A stretch of 64,000 nt of DNA from JAZKHT01 sp040385245 (GTDB taxonomy: Bacteria; Pseudomonadota; Alphaproteobacteria; Rhodobacterales; Rhodobacteraceae). The notes below the pieces were generated by a model. It was not told where the DNA came from and searched no databases. It saw nothing but the letters and a program-made list of their open reading frames with translations. This document shows, piece by piece, positions 42,629-51,082 of this stretch. The translations under genes were made by a program, and so were the position numbers. Every line of letters starts with the position of its first letter. Positions within the stretch are counted from its first letter, which is position 1. The stretch is taken from the NCBI GenBank assembly GCA_040385245.1, contig JAZKHT010000008.1, positions 186,001 to 250,000 on the forward strand. Reading direction: 5' to 3'.

Positions 42629-43252
42629 TCAACCCTGCCGCCGTTCGGTCAGGCCCACCAGAACCATCGCGATCACCGCCCCGCTGGCATTGAACACTAG
42701 GTCAAGTGCGGTGTTGTAATAGCCGCCCACGTTGGTGTCGGGCACCAGCAAAACGGCGGTGAATTCGATGATCTCGTTCACCGATCCCAACCCCATCGCA
42801 GCCAGCGCGGGAAAGACATACGCCGTCCATGTGTGCCGCGACGTCGGATAATGCCGGACCAACACATTCCACAGCACCCAGGTCGTGACGCCAAAGCCAT
42901 AGGCGTGCACCACCTGATCATATTTCAACAACCGCATCTCGCCGGTGCCGGTCATCGGGATGATCTGCCAGTTGTACAGCACCGACCCGTCGACCGGCAC
43001 GCTGCCCCCCGCCATATGCGCAAGCCCCCAGAACGTCAGCGCCCACAGCATGGCCAATGGCATGTCGGCCAGCCGCAGATTGTAGCCCACCAGCGCGATC
43101 AGCCCCAGCATGGTGGCGACATAGATCACGAACTCGAAATTTCCCCGCAGCAGGAACCACGCCGAAAAGCCTGCGACATAGGCCAGCGTAAAGACCAGAA
43201 CCCCCCATTCGCCGGGCCGGACGCCGCTTTGCCGCTGTGCCATTCTGGTCAT
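42629..43252 (-). CDS. YjdF/DUF2238-like membrane protein
   Basis: A 207-residue membrane protein with six or more helices. AHMAGGSVPVDGSVLYNW, KYDQVVHAYGFGV, SVNEIIEF and GYYNTALDLVFNASGA are polar residues inside helices typical of the YjdF/DUF2238 family, which has no firmly assigned function. The start at 43252 is ATG with AAGGAATGACCAGA-like spacing. It lies alone between the lipoprotein and a 452-base gap before bactofilin. Confidence 0.75.
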   Translation of the reverse strand: MTRMAQRQSGVRPGEWGVLVFTLAYVAGFSAWFLLRGNFEFVIYVATMLGLIALVGYNLRLADMPLAMLWALTFWGLAHMAGGSVPVDGSVLYNWQIIPMTGTGEMRLLKYDQVVHAYGFGVTTWVLWNVLVRHYPTSRHTWTAYVFPALAAMGLGSVNEIIEFTAVLLVPDTNVGGYYNTALDLVFNASGAVIAMVLVGLTERRQG

Positions 43253-43704
43253 TCCTTTTGTCGGTTTGGGTTTGGCTTGGCCGATTTGGCCAAAGCATGA
43301 TCCGCAAATTGATCGGAATCAAGCGTGCCGTCCGCGCACGCCCGTTGCAAGTCATTGACGACGCGCCGCTTTTGTCGCCATCGGCGGATTTCTCCGCGTG
43401 GCGGAAATAGTCTTGGAGTTCCGCCGCAACCTGCGATTTAAAGGCAGGTGCCCGTAACGGCGGGCGCGGCGGGCTGACCGCTGCACCAGGAACACGCGCA
43501 GCCAATCGCTGCGGGGCCAAGGAAGCGCATGACGGATACGGACCTGCCGATCCCCGGGCAAAGGCGCCTGGCACCCCCCGCAGCGACCGGACCGCGATCT
43601 GTGCGGGGGCGTTCGCCCCTGCGCGCCGTCTTTCGCCAACCGAACCCGTGCCGACGCGACAGGCCAGCCAGACACTTCATTGACATACAAGGGCGGAGCA
43701 TCAA
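43253..43704. other. Gene-free stretch before bactofilin
   Basis: 452 bases between the divergent YjdF-like and bactofilin genes. All open frames here have poor codon character and no ribosome site. It presumably contains both promoters. I see no convincing repeats or RNA genes. Confidence 0.5.
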
Positions 43705-44130
43705 ATGACCGTATCGATCCTGCAATCGGACCTGAACATCACCGGCGACATCCGGTCAGAAGGCACGGTGGACATCCGCTGCCAGATCAAGGGCAATGTC
43801 TATGTGCAGTCTGTCTCGATTGCCGCCGACGCGCGGGTTGAGGGTAACGTGACCGCCAGCAAGGTCGAAGTCACCGGCAAGTTGCAAGGCAATGTGCAGA
43901 CCGACAGCCTGACGCTGGTCAAAACGGCCGAGGTGATCGGCGATATCTCTTGCGCCGAACTGTCGGTGGAAAAAGGGGCGGCCATTCAGGGCAAGCTGGA
44001 TGTCGGCGGCGCGCGCCGTGCAGCAACGGCCACGGCACCGAATGCCGCCGCCGCATCGGGGGCCGCGATGCCCCGCCCGGCCACGCCCGCACCGCAGCCG
44101 CCCGCGCCCCCCGCGCCTCCGCGCAACTGA
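43705..44130 (+). CDS. Bactofilin (polymer-forming cytoskeletal protein)
   Basis: A 141-residue bactofilin. The central part, about residues 8-105, is a right-handed beta-helix with short hydrophobic repeats (LNITGDIRSEGTVDIRC, IKGNVYVQSVSIAAD, VEGNVTASKVEVTGKLQGNV, VIGDISCAELSVEKGAAIQGK). The C-terminal tail, about residues 110-141, is Ala/Pro-rich and disordered. Bactofilins polymerise without nucleotide and help place cell-wall or envelope enzymes. No peptidase partner gene is adjacent. GGCGGAG precedes the ATG. Confidence 0.92.
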   Translation: MTVSILQSDLNITGDIRSEGTVDIRCQIKGNVYVQSVSIAADARVEGNVTASKVEVTGKLQGNVQTDSLTLVKTAEVIGDISCAELSVEKGAAIQGKLDVGGARRAATATAPNAAAASGAAMPRPATPAPQPPAPPAPPRN

Positions 44131-44146
44131 AGACAGGGGGGTGGGC

Positions 44147-44183
44147 TGACACCGGTTGTGTCAACCCAACCTGACACTTGTCA
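44147..44183. promoter_or_regulatory. Alternating TGACA/TGTCA half-sites, PpsR/CrtJ-like
   Basis: Four half-sites alternate in orientation: TGACAC (44147), GTGTCA (44158), TGACAC (44172) and TGTCA (44179). GTGTCA-N8-TGACAC (44158-44177) contains TGT-N12-ACA, the consensus of the photosynthesis repressor PpsR/CrtJ. The block lies 55 bases before a BciB-like gene, a fitting target. Binding is inferred; no ppsR is in the window. Confidence 0.6.
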
Positions 44184-44237
44184 TAGACCGCGCCCATTCC
44201 CTGCGTTAGGCTGAACCATCCTTTCGCGGAGTGTGCG

Positions 44238-45503
44238 ATGCCCGACGGTTCTGCCCCCCGGCCCCCCGGCCTGACAGCGCCCCGCTTGGGCGGCGCTGCC
44301 CGCCCCGGTCTTTGCACCGATTGCGGCGTATCGCGACTGGGCGACGGCAAGGCCTGCGGGCGCGCCTGTCAGTTTATCCAGCCCGATTACCCCCGCCTTG
44401 AACAGGCCACCCATGGCCGGACGGCGAACCCGGAACTTGGTGAAGAGCGGTTTTTTGGTGTCACACGGTCCATGCTGCGCGCGCGCCTGACCCCTGCGGC
44501 AGCGGGTGCGCAATGGACTGGCATCACCACCGCCATCGCGGCCGGTTTGCTGGAAACCGGTGCGGTCGATGCCGTGCTGACCGTCACCGCCGACCCCGCC
44601 GACCGCTGGAAGCCGCTGCCGGTGATCGTGACCGATCCCGTCGATCTGGCGCAATGCCGGGGAATGCGGATGGGATACGCGCCCACGCTTGCCTTGCTGG
44701 AACCCGCGCGCGCCGCAGGGCACCGCCGTATTGTGATGATCGGCATCCCCTGTCAGGTCTATGCCCTGCGCGCGCTTGAGGCAGAGTTGGGCCTTGACCG
44801 GCTGTATGTCATCGGCACGCCCTGTTCCGACAATACCACGACCGAGAATTTTCATACCTTCCTTGCGCTGCTGGATGATAGCCCCGAGAGCATCAGCTAT
44901 CTGGAGTTCCGCGCCGACTACCGGGTCGAATTGCGGTTCGACGACGGCCGCAAGACCCGCACCGTGCCGTTCCTGCAATTGCCGATCTCGCAGCTTGCCC
45001 CGGATTTCTTTCCGATGACCTGCAAGACCTGTGTCGATTACACCAACCGTCTGGCCGATATCACCGTGGGCTATATGGGCGGTGACGGGGATCAGTGGGT
45101 GATTGCCCGCAACGACCGGGGGGCCGAGCTGCTGGCGCTGTTGGGTGACCGGCTTGCCACCAGACCGCTGACCGACAAGGGCAAGCGTCGCGGTGCCGTT
45201 GCCGGGTTCCTGCAGAACACCGAACGCGCGGCGGGCGGGCTGCCCCTGCGCCGGATGCCCGATTGGGCGCGACCCATCGTGTCGTTCCTGCAACCGCGCA
45301 TCGGGCCGCGGGGTCTGGAGTTTGCCCGCGCGCGGGTGGAGATGAAGGCGGTGGAAACCGTTCTGCACTTGCGTCGCACCTTTCCCGCCCGGATGAAAAC
45401 GATGATCCCCGATCATGTCTGGCGATTGGTGGCACCGTATGGCATCATGCCGAAAGACAAGGAAAGACAGGGCATTGACGCAGAAAGATCAGAAAATGGA
45501 TGA
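44238..45503 (+). CDS. FrhB/BciB-like iron-sulfur flavoprotein
   Basis: A 421-residue protein of the F420 hydrogenase/dehydrogenase beta-subunit family. The N-terminus carries LCTDCGVS and ACGRACQFIQ, and the middle has GIPCQVYALRALEAE, GTPCSDNTTTENF and TCKTCVDYTNRLADITVGYMGG, Cys patterns that in relatives bind two [4Fe-4S] clusters and FAD. In phototrophs the family includes BciB, the ferredoxin-dependent 8-vinyl reductase of (bacterio)chlorophyll synthesis. That role is supported here by PpsR-like sites upstream but not proven. GGAG precedes the ATG. Its end overlaps the DUF1989 start by eight bases (45496-45503). Confidence 0.78.
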   Translation: MPDGSAPRPPGLTAPRLGGAARPGLCTDCGVSRLGDGKACGRACQFIQPDYPRLEQATHGRTANPELGEERFFGVTRSMLRARLTPAAAGAQWTGITTAIAAGLLETGAVDAVLTVTADPADRWKPLPVIVTDPVDLAQCRGMRMGYAPTLALLEPARAAGHRRIVMIGIPCQVYALRALEAELGLDRLYVIGTPCSDNTTTENFHTFLALLDDSPESISYLEFRADYRVELRFDDGRKTRTVPFLQLPISQLAPDFFPMTCKTCVDYTNRLADITVGYMGGDGDQWVIARNDRGAELLALLGDRLATRPLTDKGKRRGAVAGFLQNTERAAGGLPLRRMPDWARPIVSFLQPRIGPRGLEFARARVEMKAVETVLHLRRTFPARMKTMIPDHVWRLVAPYGIMPKDKERQGIDAERSENG

Positions 45504-46116
45504 ACTTCAGACAGTTCCCGCCCGCCGGGGCCGCGCTGTGCGTCTGCAGGCTGGGCAAGCGCTCCGCATCGTCAACACGCATGGCAGTCAGGTCGTCGAT
45601 ACCTGGTGCTTCAACGCCCATGATCTGACCGAATTCCTGTCGATGGAACATCTCCACGCGAGCTTGGGCAGCATCTTTCCGGCCGTGGGGGATGCGCTTT
45701 ACACCAACCGCCGCCGTGCCATTCTGGTGCTGGAAGAAGATACGTCGCCGGGCAGGCATGACACGTTGATTGCCGCCTGTGACACGCACCGTTATGCGTC
45801 GCTTGGATGCGCCGGGTATCACGACAACTGCACCGACAACCTGCACGCAGCTGTTGCTGCCCTTGGCCTGCCACGCACCGAATGTCCGGCCCCCCTGAAC
45901 CTGTGGATGAACATCCCCGTTGCCCCCGATGGGCGCGTGACCTTTGCAACGCCGTTGTCGAAACCGGGCGATCACGTCCTGCTGCGCGCGCAGATTGACT
46001 GCATCGTTGTGCTGTCCACCTGCCCGCAGGATATGATCCCGATCAATGGCACCGACTGCACGCCCACCGAGGTGCATTACCGGATTGAGGGGGTGGGGGC
46101 TTCCCACATGCCCTGA
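45496..46116 (+). CDS. DUF1989 / urea carboxylase-associated-like protein
   Basis: A 206-residue DUF1989-family protein. It carries HGSQVVDTWCFNAHDLTEFLSMEHLHASLGSI, HRYASLGCAGYHDNCTDN and INGTDCTPTEVHYRI, with several conserved Cys, His and Asp residues that probably bind a metal. Relatives lie beside urea carboxylase or aminomethyltransferase genes; here no such gene is near. It starts inside the FrhB-like gene (ATGGATGA), so the two are made together, which may link it to the same pathway. The reaction is unknown. Confidence 0.8.
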   Translation: MDELQTVPARRGRAVRLQAGQALRIVNTHGSQVVDTWCFNAHDLTEFLSMEHLHASLGSIFPAVGDALYTNRRRAILVLEEDTSPGRHDTLIAACDTHRYASLGCAGYHDNCTDNLHAAVAALGLPRTECPAPLNLWMNIPVAPDGRVTFATPLSKPGDHVLLRAQIDCIVVLSTCPQDMIPINGTDCTPTEVHYRIEGVGASHMP

Positions 46117-46155
46117 CAGGTGCCAAAGTGGGAATATGTCGTGCGCGAGGTTCCC

Positions 46156-47781
46156 ATGCTTCCCCGTTTGTCCTTTCACGGTGCTGCCCGGTCCGTCACC
46201 GGATCATGCTTTCGGTTGCAGACAGACTCTGGCGCGATCCTGATCGACTGCGGCCTGTTTCAGGGGTCGAAAACCGAAAAAGACCTGAACTACCGCCCCT
46301 TTCCCTTTGACCCGGCGGGGATTGCGGCGGTCGTGCTTAGCCACGCCCACATCGACCATTCGGGCCTTTTGCCGCGTCTGGCGCGCGATGGGTTCCGCGG
46401 GCCGATCCACGCCACCGAACCCACCGCTGCTCTGTGTGGGGCGATGCTGCCCGACAGCGCGCATATCCAGGAAATGGAGGTGGAAAGCCTGAACCGGCGC
46501 AACCTGCATCGCAACCGCCCGCCCGTGACGCCGATCTATGACATGGCCGATGCCGAACGCACCCTGTCGCAGTTCCGCACCCAGGATTATGACGCATGGT
46601 TCACGGTCATTCCCGGCGTGCGGGCGCGGTTCTGGAATGCAGGCCACCTTTTGGGCAGCGCGTCGATCGAGGTAGAGGTTGACCAACCCGACGCCCCCCT
46701 GCGGTCGCTGTTTTCCGCCGACATCGGACCGGACAGCAAGCTGCTGCAACCCGATCCGACCGGGCCTGCGGGCATCGACTATCTGATCTGCGAATCCACC
46801 TATGGCGACACCGACCGCATCGACGCCAGCGCCGAACGCCGCCGCGCCCTGCTTCGCGACGAGGTGCAGGCGGCCATCCACCCCAATGGCGCGCTGTTGA
46901 TCCCGTCGTTCGCGGTGGAACGCGCGCAGGAACTGATCGCCGATCTGACGCGGTTGATGCGGGACGGTGCCTTGCCGGTGATCCCGATCTATGTCGACAG
47001 CCCGCTTGCGACCAAGGCCACCCGGATATTTGCCAACCATGCCCGCGCGTTGGAGGGCGGGGCGGACTTGCTGGACAGTCTGCGCACACCCCATCTGCAT
47101 TTCACCGAGACGGTCGAACAATCCAAGGCGCTGGACCGGGTGCAAGGCTTTCACATCGTCATCGCCGCATCCGGAATGTGCGAGGCGGGACGCATCCGCC
47201 ACCGGCTGAAGAACTGGCTGTGGCGCGACGAAGGCACGGTTCTGTTGGTGGGCTATCAGGCCGAAGGCACGCTGGGGCGCATCCTGCAGGACGGGGCGCA
47301 GACGGTGCGCATCCAGGGCGAAGATTTCACCGTGCGGGCGCGCATCCGGTCGATTGATCTCTATTCCGGCCATGCCGACGGGCCGGAACTGGTGCAATGG
47401 ATCAAGGAACGTCTGCCCCTGCGCCACACCCTGTTTCTTGTGCATGGCGAAGAGGCGGCGATGGCGGGCCTTGTCGCCCGTCTGACCGGCGTTGTGCCGC
47501 AGGAACGGATGATGCAGCCCGCGCTGGATGACGCCTTTAGCCTGTCGCATGACGGGCCGGTGCGGCTGGCGTCCGATGTCCCGCCGCGTCTGGCCCCCGA
47601 ACAGGTGGCGCGGCTGGATTGGCACAATGACGCATCGCGGCTGATCCTGGATATCAACGCTGCCCTTGGGCAGGCGGTGGATGAACGCAGCCGTGGCGTG
47701 CTGGTGCGCCGCCTGCGCCGCGCGCTGGAAGAAGACGCAAGTCCGCCGCCGCCCCGGTCACCCCGCCACCGGCGGCATTGA
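46156..47781 (+). CDS. MBL-fold / beta-CASP metallo-hydrolase (RNase-like)
   Basis: A 541-residue protein with an N-terminal metallo-beta-lactamase domain (SFHGAARSVTGSCF, metal motif LSHAHIDHSGLLPRL), the beta-CASP domain (IPIYVDSPLATKATRIF, IVIAASGMCEAGRIRHRL) and a C-terminal RMMBL-type segment (YSGHADGPELVQW, LVHGEEAA). Such enzymes are CPSF73/Ysh1-like nucleases that act on RNA. The C-terminus is a basic Arg/His/Pro-rich tail. ATG 46156 has GAGG upstream; the GTG at 46141 is also possible. It begins 39 bases after the DUF1989 gene. Confidence 0.9.
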   Translation: MLPRLSFHGAARSVTGSCFRLQTDSGAILIDCGLFQGSKTEKDLNYRPFPFDPAGIAAVVLSHAHIDHSGLLPRLARDGFRGPIHATEPTAALCGAMLPDSAHIQEMEVESLNRRNLHRNRPPVTPIYDMADAERTLSQFRTQDYDAWFTVIPGVRARFWNAGHLLGSASIEVEVDQPDAPLRSLFSADIGPDSKLLQPDPTGPAGIDYLICESTYGDTDRIDASAERRRALLRDEVQAAIHPNGALLIPSFAVERAQELIADLTRLMRDGALPVIPIYVDSPLATKATRIFANHARALEGGADLLDSLRTPHLHFTETVEQSKALDRVQGFHIVIAASGMCEAGRIRHRLKNWLWRDEGTVLLVGYQAEGTLGRILQDGAQTVRIQGEDFTVRARIRSIDLYSGHADGPELVQWIKERLPLRHTLFLVHGEEAAMAGLVARLTGVVPQERMMQPALDDAFSLSHDGPVRLASDVPPRLAPEQVARLDWHNDASRLILDINAALGQAVDERSRGVLVRRLRRALEEDASPPPPRSPRHRRH

Positions 47782-47791
47782 AAGGCATCCC

Positions 47792-48487
47792 ATGTGCTGG
47801 AACGTCGAGGTCACGGCAGCGATGGTTGGGGCAGGGGCGCTGGCAACCGCCCTGTCCTGGCGGCGCGGCGATCCTGCGGTGCTGCCGCTGACCTTGGGTT
47901 ATTTTACGGTCATGGAGGCGCTGCAACTGGGGGGTTATGCCGTCATCGACCAGTGCGGCACGCCCGCGAACGAGACGTTCACCTTTCTGTCTGTGCTGCA
48001 CATCGTGTTTCAGCCTTTGATCGTGAACGCCTTCGCGATGGAGTTGAAGGGCGGCGTCAGTCCCCGAATGCGCGCGCTTGTCTTTGGGCTGTGCGGGCTG
48101 TCGACCGTCATCATGCTGATGCAGCTTTTCCCGTTCGACTGGGCGGGCGCCTGCAAGCCGGGGTCGATCCTCTGCGCAGACCGGCTGTGCACCGTGACGG
48201 GCGATTGGCATCAGGCGTGGGAGTTGGCGCGCAACGGAATGCTGACGGCGTTTGATCCGCTGGGGTTCGGTTTTCCGACCTATACGGTTGCCTTCTTTGG
48301 CCTGCCCCTTTTGTACGGTGCGTGGCGGTTTTCGCTGTTCCAGATGATCCTTGGCCCGGTGCTGGCCGGGCAGTTGACCAGCAACCCGAACGAGGTGCCT
48401 GCGATCTGGTGCCTGTTCTCGATCGGGCTTGTCGCGGTGGCGATGGTGCCGCAGATGCGCAGGCCATTGGCGTTGCGCCCCGTCTGA
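47792..48487 (+). CDS. DUF5765-like membrane protein
   Basis: A 231-residue membrane protein with about seven helices, resembling the DUF5765 family, whose function is unknown. MCWNVEVTAAMVGAGALATAL at the N-terminus, LHIVFQPLIVNAFAME, and TSNPNEVPAIWCLFSIGL near the C-terminus are the polar and helical segments of note. Cys residues at AGACKPGSILCADRLC form a possible periplasmic Cys cluster. AAAGG precedes the ATG. It follows the beta-CASP gene by ten bases. Confidence 0.75.
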   Translation: MCWNVEVTAAMVGAGALATALSWRRGDPAVLPLTLGYFTVMEALQLGGYAVIDQCGTPANETFTFLSVLHIVFQPLIVNAFAMELKGGVSPRMRALVFGLCGLSTVIMLMQLFPFDWAGACKPGSILCADRLCTVTGDWHQAWELARNGMLTAFDPLGFGFPTYTVAFFGLPLLYGAWRFSLFQMILGPVLAGQLTSNPNEVPAIWCLFSIGLVAVAMVPQMRRPLALRPV

Positions 48488-48579
48488 CCCCCTTTCCATC
48501 GCCGTGCCTTTCCGCCAAAAGGCCCCCGCAGGGAAGATTTTGCGGCCCGTCCGCAGCGGATTGGCAAAAGGACGCGACG

Positions 48580-49710
48580 ATGGCCCAAGGGTTTCAGTTC
48601 CAGATTGATGCCACCGACGGGGCGGCGCGCACCGGCGTGATCAAGACGCCGCGCGGCGACATCCGCACCCCCGCCTTCATGCCCGTGGGCACGGCGGCGA
48701 CGGTCAAGGCGATGCTGCCCGAAAGCGTGCGTGCGACAGGGGCCGACATCCTGTTGGGCAACACCTACCATCTGATGTTGCGCCCCACCGCCGAACGCAT
48801 CGCGCGTCTGGGGGGGCTGCACCGGTTCATGAACTGGGACCGCCCGATCCTGACCGACAGCGGCGGCTTTCAGGTGATGTCACTTGCCGCCCTGCGCAAG
48901 CTGACCGAAGAGGGCGTGCGCTTTTCCTCCCACATCGACGGGTCCAAGCACCTGCTGACCCCCGAACGCAGCATGGAGATCCAGCGCCTTCTGGGGTCTG
49001 ACATCGTGATGTGCTTTGACGAATGCCCCGCCTTACCCGCCACGGATGACGAGGTGGCCAAATCCATGCGCCTGTCGATGCGGTGGGCGCAGCGGTCGCG
49101 CGATGCGTTTGGCGACAGGCCCGGTCACGCGCTGTTCGGCATCCAGCAGGGCGGCGTCAACCGTGCCTTGCGCGAAGAAAGCGCCGCCGCCCTGACCGGC
49201 ATCGGCTTTGATGGCTATGCCGTGGGCGGGCTGGCCGTGGGCGAGGGGCAAGAGGCAATGTTCGGCGTGCTGGACTATGCCCCCGCGATGCTGCCCGCTG
49301 ACAAGCCGCGCTATCTGATGGGGGTGGGCAAGCCGGATGACATCGTGGGCGCCGTGGAACGCGGCATCGACATGATGGATTGCGTGCTGCCCAGCCGGTC
49401 GGGCCGCACCGGGCAGGCCTGGACACGGCGCGGCCAGATCAACATCAAGAACGCCCGCCATCAGGACGACCCGCGCCCCCTGGACGAAGACTGCACCTGC
49501 CCGGCCTGCCGCACCTATTCGCGCGCCTACCTGCACCACGTCAACCGCGCAGGAGAGATCATCGCATCCATGCTGATGACATGGCACAACCTGCATTATT
49601 ACCAGACCCTGATGCAGGGCCTGCGCGATGCGGTTGCCGCCGGAACGCTGGCCGCTTTCGTGCGCGATTTCCACGCCCTGCGCGCGGCGGGGGATATTGA
49701 TCCGCTGTAA
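48580..49710 (+). CDS. tgt: Queuine tRNA-ribosyltransferase
   Basis: A 376-residue tRNA-guanine transglycosylase that swaps guanine at position 34 of GUN-anticodon tRNAs for preQ1. Marks are FMPVGTAATVKAM, LLGNTYHL, ILTDSGGFQVMSL (catalytic Asp), GGLAVGEGQEAM, and the C-terminal zinc site CTCPACRTYSRAYLHHV (three Cys plus His). ATG 48580 has AAAAGGA upstream; the frame to 48322 shadows DUF5765. Length is normal. Its stop abuts the stop of the convergent Hint gene without a gap. Confidence 0.96.
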   Translation: MAQGFQFQIDATDGAARTGVIKTPRGDIRTPAFMPVGTAATVKAMLPESVRATGADILLGNTYHLMLRPTAERIARLGGLHRFMNWDRPILTDSGGFQVMSLAALRKLTEEGVRFSSHIDGSKHLLTPERSMEIQRLLGSDIVMCFDECPALPATDDEVAKSMRLSMRWAQRSRDAFGDRPGHALFGIQQGGVNRALREESAAALTGIGFDGYAVGGLAVGEGQEAMFGVLDYAPAMLPADKPRYLMGVGKPDDIVGAVERGIDMMDCVLPSRSGRTGQAWTRRGQINIKNARHQDDPRPLDEDCTCPACRTYSRAYLHHVNRAGEIIASMLMTWHNLHYYQTLMQGLRDAVAAGTLAAFVRDFHALRAAGDIDPL

Positions 49711-50727
49711 TCACGCCGCCCGCGCCAGCATCTGCGCCAGAACCCGCCCCTCGGGTGCGGTTAGGGACCGGTGGGCATCGGCGCGAAGCAGGCAGGCGGT
49801 GGGACCGTTGCCGAACAGGGCCAGAAACTCGGCCCGCAGGCTGTCGTCCAGCGCGTCAATGCTGGTCTGGCTGGGCTGATAGCTTTCGGTGGGCAGGCCG
49901 TTCGACAGCACCATCTCGTGCCGGTCGAACATCAGGTGGTAATATTCGACACTGCCGTGCACGGGCGGTTGGGTGATCCGGTCGCCCAGCAGGTGCTTTG
50001 CCGGCACAAGGATGGTGTCGGTGCCGAACAACAGGTCAACCCACGGCCCTGACATCTGAACGCGGTGCTGCGGTGACAGGCGCAGGGGCCGGTCGGGCAG
50101 GCCGGGGCCAAAGTGGTGCGCCGGGATCAGCACAGGCGCAAGGTCGGGATACAGCGTCAGGTCCGCCACCGAAACCCTGCGCCGCGCCACCCAGCGCAGT
50201 GGTGCGGCGCTGCCGTCCCCGGTTGTCACCAGATCGCCGGGGTGCAGGTCTTCGATCCGGGTTTCCCCGTCCGGCACGGCAATCCACGTCCCGCGCGCAA
50301 AACAGATCAGCAGGGGCGGGCCGCAGACCACCTTGTTCACCAGCCAGACCGCACCGTTCGGAAAATCCTGCAAGGTCAGAAAGCCCGTGTCAGGGTCGAG
50401 CATAAACAGGTAACTGACGCCGTTCGATGCGGTGATCCCCACCACCTTTTGCCCGCGCAGATCGTGGCCGTTCACATGGGCGTAGCGCCGGTGCTGGGGC
50501 AATTCCGCGGTGAAATCGACCCGGAATGTCCGCGCGACATTGTTGATATAGAGCGTCGTGTCAGGGTCCGTCTGGCCGTGGTTCAGGTTGAAACTCAATG
50601 CCGACCCATCGTTTTGCACGAATTCCAGCAGGGTTACCGGGATTTGGCCGGTGTTGCGCACATGCAGGGCGCCATGCCCACCGCGTGCCACGCCCCGCGC
50701 ATAAAAGGACTGCGACGATTCCCACAT
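49711..50727 (-). CDS. Hint-domain (Hedgehog/intein-like) protein
   Basis: A 338-residue protein of the type common in Rhodobacteraceae. The first 140 residues have no known motif (FARGVARGGHGALHVRN onward, beta-rich). A Hint module starts at ICFARGTWIAVPDGETRIEDLHPGD, with the Cys that would start autoprocessing at the beginning of the domain, and continues through LRLSPQHRVQ, with a His. The module may cleave itself or attach a ligand, but bacterial examples of this type are uncharacterised. No clear secretion signal is seen. It is convergent with tgt. Confidence 0.85.
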   Translation of the reverse strand: MWESSQSFYARGVARGGHGALHVRNTGQIPVTLLEFVQNDGSALSFNLNHGQTDPDTTLYINNVARTFRVDFTAELPQHRRYAHVNGHDLRGQKVVGITASNGVSYLFMLDPDTGFLTLQDFPNGAVWLVNKVVCGPPLLICFARGTWIAVPDGETRIEDLHPGDLVTTGDGSAAPLRWVARRRVSVADLTLYPDLAPVLIPAHHFGPGLPDRPLRLSPQHRVQMSGPWVDLLFGTDTILVPAKHLLGDRITQPPVHGSVEYYHLMFDRHEMVLSNGLPTESYQPSQTSIDALDDSLRAEFLALFGNGPTACLLRADAHRSLTAPEGRVLAQMLARAA

Positions 50728-51082
50728 ACCATTTGCCCTCGTACGGGGCGCGGGCCGGATACATAATCCCCGGTCGTTGCCCGAAACCGCCTCAACCCCC
50801 CTGCGTCATTGGTTGCGCAGGGGTGGATGGGGAAAGACTGCGGCGGAAACGCTGGGAAAACAATCCATAGGCAGGATGATAACTATCCGTTTGATACCCT
50901 GCCGCCACACCTGCCGCCCTGCCACAATGGGGCCTTGCCGCCTGTGCATGTCGGGTTCATCATCGTGATGAGGCGTGGTTGACTCCCAGACTGCGCGATA
51001 CCAGATATAGTCAGCGAACAGGGGAAGGCCGAGCGCTGCCGATGACCGGGGCCAGAGCCTTCTTGCCAGACAAGGAAACACC
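50728..51082. promoter_or_regulatory. Divergent promoter region of the Hint gene and lon
   Basis: 355 bases without a gene. A candidate lon promoter is TTGACT (50979-50984), 17 bases, then CAGATA (51002-51007), with GATATA offset by two. A perfect hairpin CCCCTGCG/CGCAGGGG lies at 50798-50823, and GGCAGG/CCTGCC flank 50870-50903. No clear heat-shock sigma-32 motif was found. Confidence 0.5.
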
